Part shown: one piece after another, positions 51,921 to 63,064 of the stretch | How the letters are laid out: each line of letters begins with the position of its first letter | Position numbering within the stretch: position 1 is the stretch's first letter | Notes under the pieces: generated by a model | What the model was told of the DNA's origin: nothing | The model's database searches: none | What the model saw: only the letters and a program-made list of their open reading frames with translations | Position numbers and translations under genes: made by a program | Origin: Paulinella micropora | Lineage: Eukaryota > Cercozoa > Imbricatea > Euglyphida | Direction of reading: 5' to 3' | Assembly: GCA_009731375.1 (NCBI GenBank) | Contig: BJOX01000234.1 | Coordinates: 37,804 to 101,803 of the forward strand | DNA: 64,000 nucleotides

Positions 51921-54900
51921 TTACCCCGCCCGTACGAGCATGCCAGTCAAAAGCGCCAGTCCAAGGGCCGCGGCGACGCCGCCCGCTATAGCTAGGCGGG
52001 TCGTTTGCTGCCGATCGTCCCCGAACGCGCGCGCGAACCTGCTGCGCGCGCAACACTTGCGCGCGCAGGCGGACACGCCCGCGCCCGTAAACATGGCAAC
52101 CGCGGCCGCGAGCGAAGAGCACAGCAGAGCGGCCGCGAACGCGCCTGCCACGAGCCGCCCGTTGCAGCGGCAGTGGCCGGAATCGTCCTGGCAGGCCCCG
52201 AACCAGAAGACGGTCGCTTCGTTGCCGAGGCAGGGCGAGTAGACAATCGTTTCGCTGGCAGTTGGCGGGGGCAACAGGTACAGGCAGTAGTCGGTGCTGA
52301 TGTTGAGGAAGGCGGCCAGCTCCCACGGGGGCACCCCCGGGTCGACGGCCCAGCGGAGGTCGAGTGCCGTCTGCAGCCCGACCACGACGGCCTTTGACGT
52401 TTTTGTTATGCTAGTCGACAGCGCCTGCAGCTGGTCGAGATTCTCGTTGACGCTGGCCAGCATGCCGGCGCCCGAGTTGTACAGGTCGCTCAATTGTTTT
52501 TGTTTGGCCCTGCCCGCTTGTATGTCCGCCATCAGGAGCTTGTAGCGGGCCAGCGCCTCCTGGTAGACCTTGGCAAACTCTGCCCTGGCCTTGGCGGCGT
52601 AATCCTCGATGTCCTGCTGCAGCGCATCGGAACGATTGGCCATGTCGTTGAGAAAAACCTGTGTGTTTTGTCCAATGGCGCCGCTGGACGAGAAGGCCTG
52701 CATCGAGTCAATGGCCGCCTGCTCGACCTGTGCCGCGAGGCCCACGGTGGACGCCGAGAGCTGCGACACCGTCTCGCCCAGCCGGCGGTACAGGGGCATC
52801 AGCTCGCTCTGCTGCTGCAGGCGCAGCTGCACCGCGTTGTCCCTGACGGCCTCGAGGCTGGGCAGCTGGCCCCGCGTGATGCGGTCGGACAGGCACAAGA
52901 CGGCCGGGGAGGCCGGGCAGGCCACGGTCACGTTGAGCGCGCCCGACAGGGCCGTGACGTCGACGACCGACGTCTGGTACTGGGCCAGGCCCCGCAACGC
53001 CGTCGCGAACACCAGACTTCCGTTGACATGCACGCGCAGCTCGCAGCCGGCACCAATGGCCGCGGGGTCGACGGTGGTGTACGCGAAGCGCACCTCGCGC
53101 TGCTGCGTGCCGCCAATAGGCTGCTTGAGCTCCAGTTGTTGCGGGCAGAAGCGGAGCCCCTCCAGCCCCTGCGACGACACCGTGCTGTTCAGGGCGAACG
53201 GCACCCGCAGCAGGATCTCCAGCTCCCAGCGCTTGGGGTAGAAGCGGACGGCGCCGCTATTGCGCGGCCAGTGCACGTAGTACTTCTCCAGGATCGCGCA
53301 CAGCCCGACATTTGTGGTCCTCGTGCGCTGGCAGCGCCGGTCGCGCAGGCGCAGCCCCGCGCCTATTGGATCCAGCGCGGCCAGCCACTCGTAGCGGCGG
53401 CGGTCGGCCTCGGGCGCGTTCTGAATCGCCTGCAGCTGTTGCAGCACGTCTTCCGGAGAAGGCGGAGCCTCGACGTCGAGCGGCGCCAGGAAGTGGCCCA
53501 GGCACACGTCCGCGGCGCGCGGGTCAAAGACGCCCTGCGCGTACGGGTTGCGCGCGCCGTCCAGGAATCTGGCCATGCCGTCCTCGCGCAGGGGCAGGCG
53601 CACGAGCCCGCCCCACTGCGACAGGTACTGCTGCCGCTGCTCGGGGGCGAGCCCCGCGTACCAGTCGCTCTTGGCCAGCCAGCCGGCGGAGCCCGACTGT
53701 GGCGGCGCGGGCTCGAACAAGTACAGCGGCGTGTGCGCGCGGGCCGCCAGCCACTGCATGGGCTTCAGCAGCGCCTGCGGCACGTCGTGCACGTACGCCT
53801 GCAAGCCCTCGGGCGCGCCGCTGTAGCTGGCGGAGCCGAACGGGTGCGAGATGTTAGCACTCGTCCCAGACGACGACGACGACGACGACGACGCGTTGAT
53901 GGCGCGGTAGGCCCGGACCAGCCCGCTGGTGGCGTCCACTGCCGTCGCGCGCACCGGGCACGGCCGGTCCAGGCAGTACGGGTAACCGGCGAAGTAGAGC
54001 TGGGCGGGCAGCAGGCGCTCGTGCACGTTGACCCAGCTGGCTCTCTCGACCGTGCCGTTCGCGGTTGGCTCAATGGCCGCCGTACAGTCTGTCCGGCGGC
54101 CGCCGAGCAACCACAACTCGCTGAGGTCGGCCGACGCGAGCGCGGCCGACGCCTCGTCCTCCTGCAGCTGCAGCTGCGGCGCGTTCGAGACGCCGGCGCC
54201 CGCCGAGTTGAGCGTCACGCGGCCGCGCGACGCCTTGGGCCCGTACGTCAGGTCCCGGCGGCCGCGCCTCGTCGACGTCACGGTCGGCGACGGCAGCTCG
54301 CCCTGCGCCAGCCCCCTGAGCTGCGCGGCCTGGCGGCGCATGACGGGCACGCTCGTCAGCAGGTCGTCCCAGAACAGCAGCGCGGGGTGGAACGTCAGCG
54401 ACAGCTCGGCCTCGTTGGTTGCAGGCACAGCCGCAGCGCCCGCGCGCTGCGCGAGGCGCCACGCGCCCAGCGCCGAGCCGTCGGTCTTGGTGGTCAGGAC
54501 CGCGTAGTCACCGGGGCTCACGGCGCAGGCGGCGCCGAGCTGCGCCTCCAACACTGCGGCCTCGGCCGAGCTGGCGCTGACGTTGGCCAGCAGCCGCTGC
54601 AGGAACGGCCACGTCAAATGCCTCACGACGAGCCCGTTGCGCGCGTTGGCCCACACCGAGTTCAGGGCGCGGCTGCTGTTGCAATTGTCGTCCAGCGCGG
54701 CCAGCAGCTGGTTTGTTAGGTTGCCCCAGGCCCCAGCCGGGGGCCGCGGCTGGCCGCAGTGCCCGTACTTGACCCAGTCCCACTGCGCGCCGTCCGCGTT
54801 CAGTGGGCGGCAGAAGTCGCCGCGCAGGACTTCTGTGACGGCCTCCAGGCCGCTCTCGTTGCCACTGGCGCACTCGGTCCAGCCGGTCGGCGCGAGCCAA

Positions 54901-56731
54901 GCACCGGTGGCGGCGGGCGTCGGCACGGTGTAATTGGTGAGCCCCAACAGCGAGGCGGACGCGAGCGCAGTGGCGCCCAGCCAGCTCAGGCGCGTGTCCT
55001 CCGAGGTAGAGACCTCGACCCGGCGCTGCAGCACGCAGGTGCACTCCCGCCCAGTGCAGCCGCGCGGGCCGAGCAGCAGCGCGGTCTGCAGCAACGAGTC
55101 GTACTGCTGGTTCTCGAAGGACAGCGGCACGAGGTTGCACTCGAGCCACAGCGAACGCCTCTCCAGCAGCACAGCTGCGGCGCTCTGGTAGCACGGGCCG
55201 CGCCCGGGCCTAGCAGCCGGCGGAACCGGGCGAATGCTGACCCAGGCGCTGCCCCTGACAGCGTACCAGTCGGGCGCGCCGGTTGTTTCGTTGAACAGCA
55301 GCAGGGGCCGCCGGCCGCCGTCGGTCAGCAGCGGCGACCAGCCCTGTTCGATTGAGTCCTGCAGGGCACTGAACAGGCCGCGCACCAGCGACGCCTTGGA
55401 GTCGGCGCGCGTGTGGATCAGCTCCAGCACGCGGGCCAGGCTGCCCCACACGGCCGACGCGCTCACCGCCTTCTCCAGCAGCGCCTGCATGAACAGCCGG
55501 TTGCGCTCCGTGATGAATTCCGCGCCGTCGGCGCACGACAGCAGCGCGTTGATCTGGCCTTCCACGACCGTAATCGCCCGCCTCACGGCCCCGTTCGCGT
55601 TCAGCACCTGCTGCGTCGTGTTCTCGACCAAGCCCGTGTGGCGCCGCAGAATCTCGTTGTAGAATTCTGCCGTGGCGTTCAACTGGTCCTCCAGCGACGA
55701 CACCGCGGTGTCTACGCGGTTGAGCAGGCCCTGCACCTGGTCCCTGGCCGCACCGATCTGCGTATTAGTCGCCTGGTACGAATCCACCATCGAGTTCCAT
55801 TCATCGCTGAATTCCGTGGACGCCTTGAACTGGTCCAGCTCGCGCGTGTACATGTTGCGCAGGTACAACAGCTCCGTGGTGTACGCGTTGGACAATTTCA
55901 GGTCAAGTTCATACTTGATGTTCTGCACCTCGTTCTCGGCGCAGGTCTTGAGGTCCAGGCACTTGGAAGACACGGCCGTGAGCGAGCTGGCCAGGCAGTC
56001 GGCGAGCACCGTGGCGGCGTCGGTCTCCGCGCTTTCGCCGGCCGCCTTGGTCAGGTCGATGGTCTTGACCGCGTCCAGGCTCAGCTGCTTGAGCTCTTTC
56101 CACGCGTTCGAGAATTCGGTGCACACGGTTTGGATCTCGTTAAGCGTCAGATTGCTCGAGATTGCCTGTAGCAGCGCACGGCGGCGATGCGTGCCGTTGG
56201 TGTCCTGCTGGTTCAGGATCTTCAGCGCTTTCCCGAAGAGATCGGTGGTGCCGTTGGGGTTGGTTTCGTGCGGCGCCGGCGGCGTGCCGGGGTCCTGCAG
56301 CGACTTGTCCTTGCTCGAATTGGTTTTGTTCGACAGGGGCTCCCACGTCTGATTCAAGAAGTCCTTGACGGTGCGCACCAGCATCCCCCCGTCAACGTCG
56401 TCCGTGAGTGACACGCTCGCCGTGACGGTCCGCGTCCACGACGGAGCGAAGCCTATGAGATCTAATTCGTTGTACTCGACAAAGGGCGCGGAAACTGCTA
56501 GGGGCACTTGAAACTCTTGCCCATTGTCGGTGAACGTGACTAACGATCTACAGATCGAGTCGACACAACCACGCGATTCAACGACGGCGCGGACTTGGGA
56601 CCCTGACCCCAGCGGAATTACCGAGCGAACCCTCGCAAAGGCAGTGGAATCACCCCAGACCGCACCGAACGCAACCGCGGCGTTTAGCAGCAGCAGCAGC
56701 AGCGGCAGCANNNNNNNNNNAGCGGCAGCAT
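51921..56731 (-). CDS. Very large membrane glycoprotein with two coiled-coil regions
   Basis: At least 1,528 codons are open from 56507. The natural ATG is at 56729-56731: the 10-N gap 56711-56720 is flanked on both sides by agcggcagca, and collapsing gap plus duplicate brings the ATG into frame, adding a Leu-rich hydrophobic leader. The ectodomain (about 1,450 residues) has many N-x-S/T sites and Cys. There is a helical region at about 110-340 (KELKQLSLDAVKTID, VQGLLNRVDTAVSSLEDQL) and another at about 1220-1390 (LQQDIEDYAAKARAEFAKVYQ.., LDQLQALSTSITKTSKAVV). The C terminus has two hydrophobic spans (LVAGAFAAALLCSSLAAAVA; LAIAGGVAAALGLALL) around a Cys/Arg-rich loop. Basic stretches HRRRA and RRGRRD could be processing sites. 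The architecture suggests a surface or envelope protein; family not recognised. Confidence 0.75.
56711..56720. other. 10-N gap (probably an unmerged overlap)
   Basis: Flanked by agcggcagca on both sides. Confidence 0.85.
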
Positions 56732-57263
56732 GTGAATACAGAGACAGGAGATGGAAAAGAAGAGTGCAGAGAAACTAACTTGGATTTCCCCCTTGGCTCT
56801 CTCTCTCTCTCTCTTTTTGTTATTCTTTCTCTGACGCACGGCCGCCCAAGCTAGAAGCAAAAAGGAAACATGGGTGCCCCCCCCGACAGGAAAAAAGGAG
56901 CGGGGGGGGCCAGAGAGGGGGGAAATGAGCGACCGAGCGTGGTCCTGACTTTTTCGGCTCTCCTTTTTTCCTCCGACCCGCCCGGTCGCACATTTGCGAG
57001 CGAGCTGCGGCGGGCGGGGGGAGTAGAACCTGTCTGCACTGGCGGCCCCCCCCCTTTCCGGTCCTGAGCAAATCTTTTTTCTCGAGATACGGTGAATTTC
57101 GCGGCACAGGCGCCCGATAATCTTGCCTGAATTTGCGGCACGCCAATTTCGGGGGGCAAGATCTCCGCGTGCGACTGTCTGTGTTTTTTTGCCGTCACCC
57201 CCAAATTTCTCTTTTTCCCCATCTCTCACCCCCGCCCTACCTGGTTTTCTCTCCCCCCCCCCC
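56732..57263. other. Spacer upstream of the glycoprotein gene
   Basis: Contains ggtgaatttcgcggcacagg at 57091 and gaatttgcggcacgcc at 57131, a diverged form of the motif plus half palindrome of the 50 kb modules. Likely promoter region. Confidence 0.5.
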
Positions 57264-58257
57264 NNNNNNNNNNNNNNNNNNNNNNNNNNNNNNNNNNNNN
57301 NNNNNNNNNNNNNNNNNNNNNNNNNNNNNNNNNNNNNNNNNNNNNNNNNNNNNNNNNNNNNNNNNNNNNNNNNNNNNNNNNNNNNNNNNNNNNNNNNNNN
57401 NNNNNNNNNNNNNNNNNNNNNNNNNNNNNNNNNNNNNNNNNNNNNNNNNNNNNNNNNNNNNNNNNNNNNNNNNNNNNNNNNNNNNNNNNNNNNNNNNNNN
57501 NNNNNNNNNNNNNNNNNNNNNNNNNNNNNNNNNNNNNNNNNNNNNNNNNNNNNNNNNNNNNNNNNNNNNNNNNNNNNNNNNNNNNNNNNNNNNNNNNNNN
57601 NNNNNNNNNNNNNNNNNNNNNNNNNNNNNNNNNNNNNNNNNNNNNNNNNNNNNNNNNNNNNNNNNNNNNNNNNNNNNNNNNNNNNNNNNNNNNNNNNNNN
57701 NNNNNNNNNNNNNNNNNNNNNNNNNNNNNNNNNNNNNNNNNNNNNNNNNNNNNNNNNNNNNNNNNNNNNNNNNNNNNNNNNNNNNNNNNNNNNNNNNNNN
57801 NNNNNNNNNNNNNNNNNNNNNNNNNNNNNNNNNNNNNNNNNNNNNNNNNNNNNNNNNNNNNNNNNNNNNNNNNNNNNNNNNNNNNNNNNNNNNNNNNNNN
57901 NNNNNNNNNNNNNNNNNNNNNNNNNNNNNNNNNNNNNNNNNNNNNNNNNNNNNNNNNNNNNNNNNNNNNNNNNNNNNNNNNNNNNNNNNNNNNNNNNNNN
58001 NNNNNNNNNNNNNNNNNNNNNNNNNNNNNNNNNNNNNNNNNNNNNNNNNNNNNNNNNNNNNNNNNNNNNNNNNNNNNNNNNNNNNNNNNNNNNNNNNNNN
58101 NNNNNNNNNNNNNNNNNNNNNNNNNNNNNNNNNNNNNNNNNNNNNNNNNNNNNNNNNNNNNNNNNNNNNNNNNNNNNNNNNNNNNNNNNNNNNNNNNNNN
58201 NNNNNNNNNNNNNNNNNNNNNNNNNNNNNNNNNNNNNNNNNNNNNNNNNNNNNNNNN
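57264..58257. other. Assembly gap (994 N)
   Basis: Preceded by a C homopolymer. The 5' part of the next gene is hidden here. Confidence 1.
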
Positions 58258-59430
58258 GCGCGCGGCAAGCACGACTTCCGTTTGCGCGACCAGGTGCTGC
58301 ACACGCTGGACCTGCCGGGCGAGCTGGCGGCCCAGCGCGCCGACGACTGTGAGAGCCTGTCGCTGAGCTGCTACCTCCAGTCCGAGAGTTTCCTGTGCTG
58401 GTGCGAGTCAGTCTTGGACTATGTACAATTGTTGCCGCCGCTGCTAGCGCTGGTAGTGACGTGCACGCACAAGTTCTACCGAACAACGCTGGTAGTAGGC
58501 AGCGTAGCCTTCGGTGTGGGCGCCGGCGACCCCGTCGCCCGGTAGGAGGTGCCCGTGGCAGAGGCGCGCGAGTTCGAGGCGGCCAGGCGGGGGGCCCAGA
58601 TCTCGAACGAAACAGCCCTGCCCCGGGACGACGCCAGGATCCAGTGCCACGTGTTCTGCCTGCTGGTACCGTCGGCCTGGCTCGGGGCGCGAAGGGCGCA
58701 GCAGCCGCCGGGCCACACGGTCGGGCAGGCCAGGCGGCTGCTGGGGGCCGGCCGCCAGAGCCTGCCGTTGCTCCCCGTAGACTGCACGGTGATTACGCTG
58801 GCGAACCAAAACCTGTTGGCCGGCGGCGGCGTGCAGCCCCTGCTGAGAGAACACTTCTTGTACCGGCCGCACTGGGCGGACGTGCATTTGCCGTTGCCCG
58901 TGCACACGCGCCAGAGCCCGTACAACACGCAGAGCGCGCGGGGCTACCGGGACGTGTCGTTCTTGTTCTGCCCCCAAGATGACTCCTCCGGACAGTTTGC
59001 GGTGCGGGCCGGGGGTTACCCGGGCTCCGACGAGCTCATGAGCGTCGGGGCCCCGATGTGCTGCCTGCTGGACAGCCACCGTTCGTGCCGGGAATGTGGC
59101 GGCGGCCGCAACTGCGGCAGCGTCGTCGACCTGCTGCCGGTCGGGCAGGACGTTCGTGACGGTGTGGCGCGGGCTTGCGCGCTTTTGCAGGCGGTGGTGC
59201 CGCCGCCCCTGCTGCCCGTGCCCCTAACGAGCGGACAATGCCAAGAGAATTACCGCAAGATTATCACGGAAGCGGGGTACTGGGGCGACAAGAGAAGCCG
59301 CTCTCCCTGGTACGCGGTCTGGCCCAGCAGCTGCTTTGCGCAGGAACCACAGGACGGGGCAGTGTCGGTGCAGCTAGCAGAAGGGTTTGCTGTTTGGTAC
59401 AAAGAAGGCCCCACGAGCGCCGAAACGTGA
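58258..59430 (+). CDS. Cys-rich protein, 5' partial, with an in-frame amber codon
   Basis: The frame is open from the gap to TAG at 58543-58545 (about 95 codons, with CESLSLSCYLQSESFLCWC and a hydrophobic LLPPLLALVV). It then continues in the same frame for 295 further codons to TGA, with 12 or more Cys (RSCRECGGGRNCGS, ..), an N-x-T and no clear membrane span. Both sides of the TAG look coding, so it may be one gene with a nonsense change, or two genes, the second starting near GTG 58549 or a later ATG. Function not recognised. A secreted or surface role would fit the Cys content. Confidence 0.5.
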
Positions 59431-59573
59431 CGACGCGCGAGCGTACAATTTTTTTTAAAAAAAGAATGATCACCCCCCCCCCATTTTTTGTTCCGGGTTT
59501 GCTTGAACTCGCGTTTACAGAAAGACCGTTTTTTTAATGATTTTGTGGGGGGCCGGCGCTGCCAGCGCAGGTA

Positions 59574-60185
59574 CTAGCAGCAGCCCGCCTTCACGCCGTT
59601 GCTGGTGTCGACGACGCTGACCGTTTCTTTCTCTGCTCTCCTGTGGCTGATCTCGGCCGCCTGCACCAAGAACGGCCGGATCTTAGCCATCAATTCTTCT
59701 TGCGAGTCTGTTTCTGCGCTAGTATGCAGGATCCGCCCCTCGAACCGCTGCCTCAAGTCACTGTTGCCGTGCAGTTCGTCCTCTGCGCCATCGTACCCCC
59801 GATCGCGCTGGCAGCCGACCAGTACGAACAGGATGTCCTCGTTCTTGTCTTTCGAAGAAGTGTTAAACTTCAGTACCTCCTGGTAGAAATTTTCTTTTTC
59901 TAAGCTGCAGCACACCAGGGCCATGTGCGCGCCGCGCATGTAATTCGAAATCATGGAGTCAAAACGCTCCTGCCCGGCCGTGTCCCAGACCCAGATCTGG
60001 TGCAGTTGGTTATCGAGCTCTATGGCGGGCAAGATCTTGAAATCCAGACCAACCGTGGCGGGGGTGTGGCATTCGCTGGGGGGCCTGTTATCCGCAAGCT
60101 TCTGCAAGAGGGAGGACTTGCCTGCACTCGAAGATCCCAGCATGACTACTTTGAGGTATTTGCCGGTCGCGACCCTTCTTTGCAT
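59574..60185 (-). CDS. Rab-like small GTPase
   Basis: 203 codons, ATG at 60185. P-loop GSSSAGKS (17-24), switch I Thr44 in ATVGLDF, and switch II WDTAGQERF (67-75) are intact, so GTP binding and hydrolysis chemistry is plausible. The G4 motif NKxD is altered (VGCQRDRG), and G5 is TSAE. The C terminus GVKAGCC-stop is the double-Cys geranylgeranylation signal, so the product should be membrane-attached and act in vesicle traffic. No intron. The stop is TAG, which argues against TAG reassignment in this block. Confidence 0.88.
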   Translation of the reverse strand: MQRRVATGKYLKVVMLGSSSAGKSSLLQKLADNRPPSECHTPATVGLDFKILPAIELDNQLHQIWVWDTAGQERFDSMISNYMRGAHMALVCCSLEKENFYQEVLKFNTSSKDKNEDILFVLVGCQRDRGYDGAEDELHGNSDLRQRFEGRILHTSAETDSQEELMAKIRPFLVQAAEISHRRAEKETVSVVDTSNGVKAGCC

Positions 60186-60350
60186 ATCCTTGTGCCGCTG
60201 TCTTTTTGGGGGGAGAGAGGGGGGTGACTGTGAGGTCTGCCTTGGGGTTTGCCAAGGAGAAGAATTGTTTTTTTTTTTTTTTTAACCAAGAAAAAAAAAG
60301 CCAAGCACGCACAAAGAAGGGAGCGTAAAAGAATGGGGGGGGGGGGGGGG

Positions 60351-60360
60351 NNNNNNNNNN
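60351..60360. other. 10-N gap in a G-run
   Basis: Flanked by G homopolymers. Length is a scaffold default. Confidence 0.9.
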
Positions 60361-60744
60361 GGGCTTCGTTTTTTCTTCTGAACCAACTTTGCTTCGTCTA
60401 GTACTCGGGAGGGACCGCGGGCGGGGATTGGAAAAGTGTGGAAAGGGGTTAGGTACGGGGGGCAAGGGCGCGCGAGGCCCGGGAAGGCGAAGGCAAGAGG
60501 GGAGGGAAGGGAAGGCAGCAGGACAAGCAAAGAAAAGGAAACGGCTTGTTTAGATCTCAAATCCAAGGGCGGGGGGGAAAAGCAAAAGGAAGTTTTAAAG
60601 AAAGAAAAAAGCGCAGAGATTTTCAGGCTTTTTTTTTTGGCTCTCTCCTCCCGCCGCGCTTGCACTTTGGTGAGAGCCTCGTAACCTCTCTTTCCTTTTT
60701 AATCCTTTTCTTTCTGGTTGCGCCCGCTGGTTTGCGCACTTTCG

Positions 60745-60831
60745 ATGGAAGGAAGCAGAGTCAAGTACGGGGTGCTGAACCCCGAAGAAGAAGAATATGG
60801 CGCAGTGGCTATCACCGGCCTATGTGCTTCA
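60745..60831 (+). CDS. Short ORF at the right edge of the GC-rich island
   Basis: 28 codons from ATG 60745 (MEGSRVKYGVLNPEEEEYGA..) to TAG. The first 20 codons look coding. Base composition drops abruptly right after, so this may be the 5' end of a gene cut by the island boundary. Confidence 0.3.
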
Positions 60832-60840
60832 TAGTGTAAT

Positions 60841-61101
60841 ATGCGAGAAATTATTAAATATAACATACTCCGGGGTTATAGTAAGTCCAGAAAGATAATC
60901 CTTTCCAGAAAGTTCAATACGAGAATTGATCGGGTTTCATCCCAGATTAGCGCGATTCTCCCTACTAAGCACAACGGAGATCTTCTTTGCCATGTAATTG
61001 AATCCGTCTACCGTAAAATGTATTTTAGTAAATACATCCGCGATATTTTTGGGAACGGTTGTGGGAATGCTGGTTGGAGCAGGGCGTACCAATCCAGAAA
61101 G
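60841..61101. other. AT-rich flank after the island
   Basis: No gene supported. Short frames only. Confidence 0.5.
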
Positions 61102-61519
61102 TTACCCAGGCGCCCCAGGGGTCGAAGTCGAAACCGGTAAATGGTTTACAAATTCCTCGAGTGGAATGATGGTGCCCAGTTGGTTCCAGAGAGCTTCTTG
61201 CTTTGCCACAGAGCCTGTGGGCCCCAGGTACTCCTGGTAGATGTCGTGTCGGTACCAATGGAAGGTGAAGCAAATTAGTTTGCTTATCTTTAACTGCCTT
61301 CAGTAAAATATTTCGGTACTCACCAGAGTAGGTGGTGAATAGATCTTCTCTGAACTGCGTTGATTGCGTCCAGGAGAGGTCCGCAGTAAGAGGAGTTGAC
61401 TTCACTTCTTCAACTTCCTTCAGAAATTTCTTCTCGGATGGTAAACGGATTCAAGCATTTTCTCTTGTGCTCACGGAGGCGCGACAGGGGATCGTCGTGG
61501 CGTGAATTGGAGAACATGG
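61102..61519 (-). other. Gene fragment with an apparent splice donor
   Basis: On the minus strand: an ATG near 61519 followed by a short basic stretch, a frame with STPLTADLSWTQSTQFREDL, a perfect donor CTG|GTGAGT near 61330, then an open stretch FHWYRHDIYQEYLGPTGSVA .. LWNQLGTIIPLEEF ending TAA at 61102. Phases do not all agree, so exons are missing or mis-set. Family not recognised. Confidence 0.3.
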
Positions 61520-62900
61520 TAGGTCACCAGGAGTGAGCCAGGCGATGCCAGTACACCAGTAGAGCGTTGTGAGCAGCAGACAGGCTAGATGATAAGGGGG
61601 TGACCCTAACACAAACAAAACCAGACACATACTGTGTTGGTTGGCTGCATAGATTGCAGAAGAGCAGAGAGACGACACAAAAATGCAAAGACAGGTGAAC
61701 GATCTGTCTCACATATGTTTTTTTGATGACCTCTGATCTCCCACTTTCGTTTAGTAGTACCTTCCTTGCACAGGCTGAGTGTAGGAGGTGCTTTCAGTTG
61801 AATCGATCTGTCGACGGCGCACACATAACTCTGTGTGTGCAGTTTCCCCTTGAAAGGAAATTCGAATTGTGAGTAACAATGGATACAACCCCAAGGGGTA
61901 ATTACACAACGAACTCTTATTAAAGATCTCTATGGCTGCTAGCATTAAGTCCTGACTCCTGAGAGCAGGTGAAACTTGATATCAGTAAATAGCAGAGCGG
62001 TCACTCGTTTGCCACCGCCAAGTTTACGTAGACTCAAGTTTCTACTTGTTGCAGACTTGGGTTGCAAAGTACGAACTTCAACACGAATGAACGTAGATTG
62101 TGAATCAAGTTTGCTAAGCTTGCGCAAAAACTACTTGTAAAGCAGCAGGCTTGAAGGACTCATGATTGCTTCAAAGAGTCAAGTCTATTAATAACTTGTA
62201 GTTCAACTGTGTTCAGGATTTGTTTTTTGGTAAAAATTCCCATTAGTTATGAATCTAGGAATCATTTTCCACCTGTACACGTCCTTTCAATAAATTTATC
62301 TCTATGACTTGTTTCACGATCAAAGGACAAAAAGGCAGTGATATGGGGAAAAAGGAAATTCATAGCTGTGTAGGCGCAGATAGGTAAATATGCGACCTTT
62401 TCTTATACCCCTATACACCGTGATGTATAGAAGAGCTATATCTCGTCAAGATGTAGTTATATCCGTTTTTATTTATATACTTTTGAGCCGGTTGAAAACG
62501 ATAATATTACGATTCATAGTCGGTACTACTTTTTTAAGCCGGATAATATTATCGTTAGGGGTGACATCGGGGAAGGGCTCTCTGCTTCCTTTTTGTTGCT
62601 TGGCTCTGACAGTCTCCTACCTTTTCCGTCATATTGGTTTCCTCTCTTTTGTAGAGGAGGAAGATTAGGAAAATATTATTGGGAAAAATTTTACCTTGAG
62701 CAAGGTAAAGTTTGGTGGGTCACCGATCGCAACCAAATATTAAGTTAGATGGAAATGTCAAATTGATAAATCATTAAATACCATAAACATTAATTTATTA
62801 AAATAAGATAATATTAATATTTATTCATTAAAGTGAAAGGTATCAGTATTGAACTCCAAGACTAGCCTTAGTTTTGAAATTTTTGGTCAGGAAATTGAGT
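61520..62900. other. AT-rich spacer
   Basis: No gene supported. gtaggcgcagataggtaaat at 62370 recurs at 39417. Confidence 0.5.
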
Positions 62901-63064
62901 CGTGACAGTGTTACAGTGACTCAATATTTAATAATATAACCGTTGAACTATATAACGACTTGTAGAATGAGGAATACGCCTTCTACGTTAGGTATTCCAC
63001 ATTCTACAAGTCGTTAGAGAGTTGTCATGTTATTAAATATTGAGTCACTGTAACAGTCGTCACG
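62901..63064. repeat. Foldback element (~164 bp)
   Basis: Outer arms cgtgac..tgttacagtgactcaatatt and its reverse complement at 63020-63064; inner arms aacgacttgtagaatg..ggaatac and its complement; short loop near 62981. MITE-like in form, without an evident target duplication. Confidence 0.85.

Noticed and set aside
52494-54719. 741-codon plus-strand frame antisense to the large glycoprotein
   Set aside because: Arg/Ala/Gly/Gln-rich, no motifs; a by-product of GC-rich codons on the other strand.
58525-58580. A 20-nt intron (gtaggaggtg..gtggcag) removing the amber codon at 58543
   Set aside because: Removal would shift the frame (20 is not a multiple of 3) and destroy the downstream reading.
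44754-59430. Reassignment of TAG to sense in the island
   Set aside because: The Rab-like gene ends with the prenylation motif CC directly before TAG, so TAG works as a stop.
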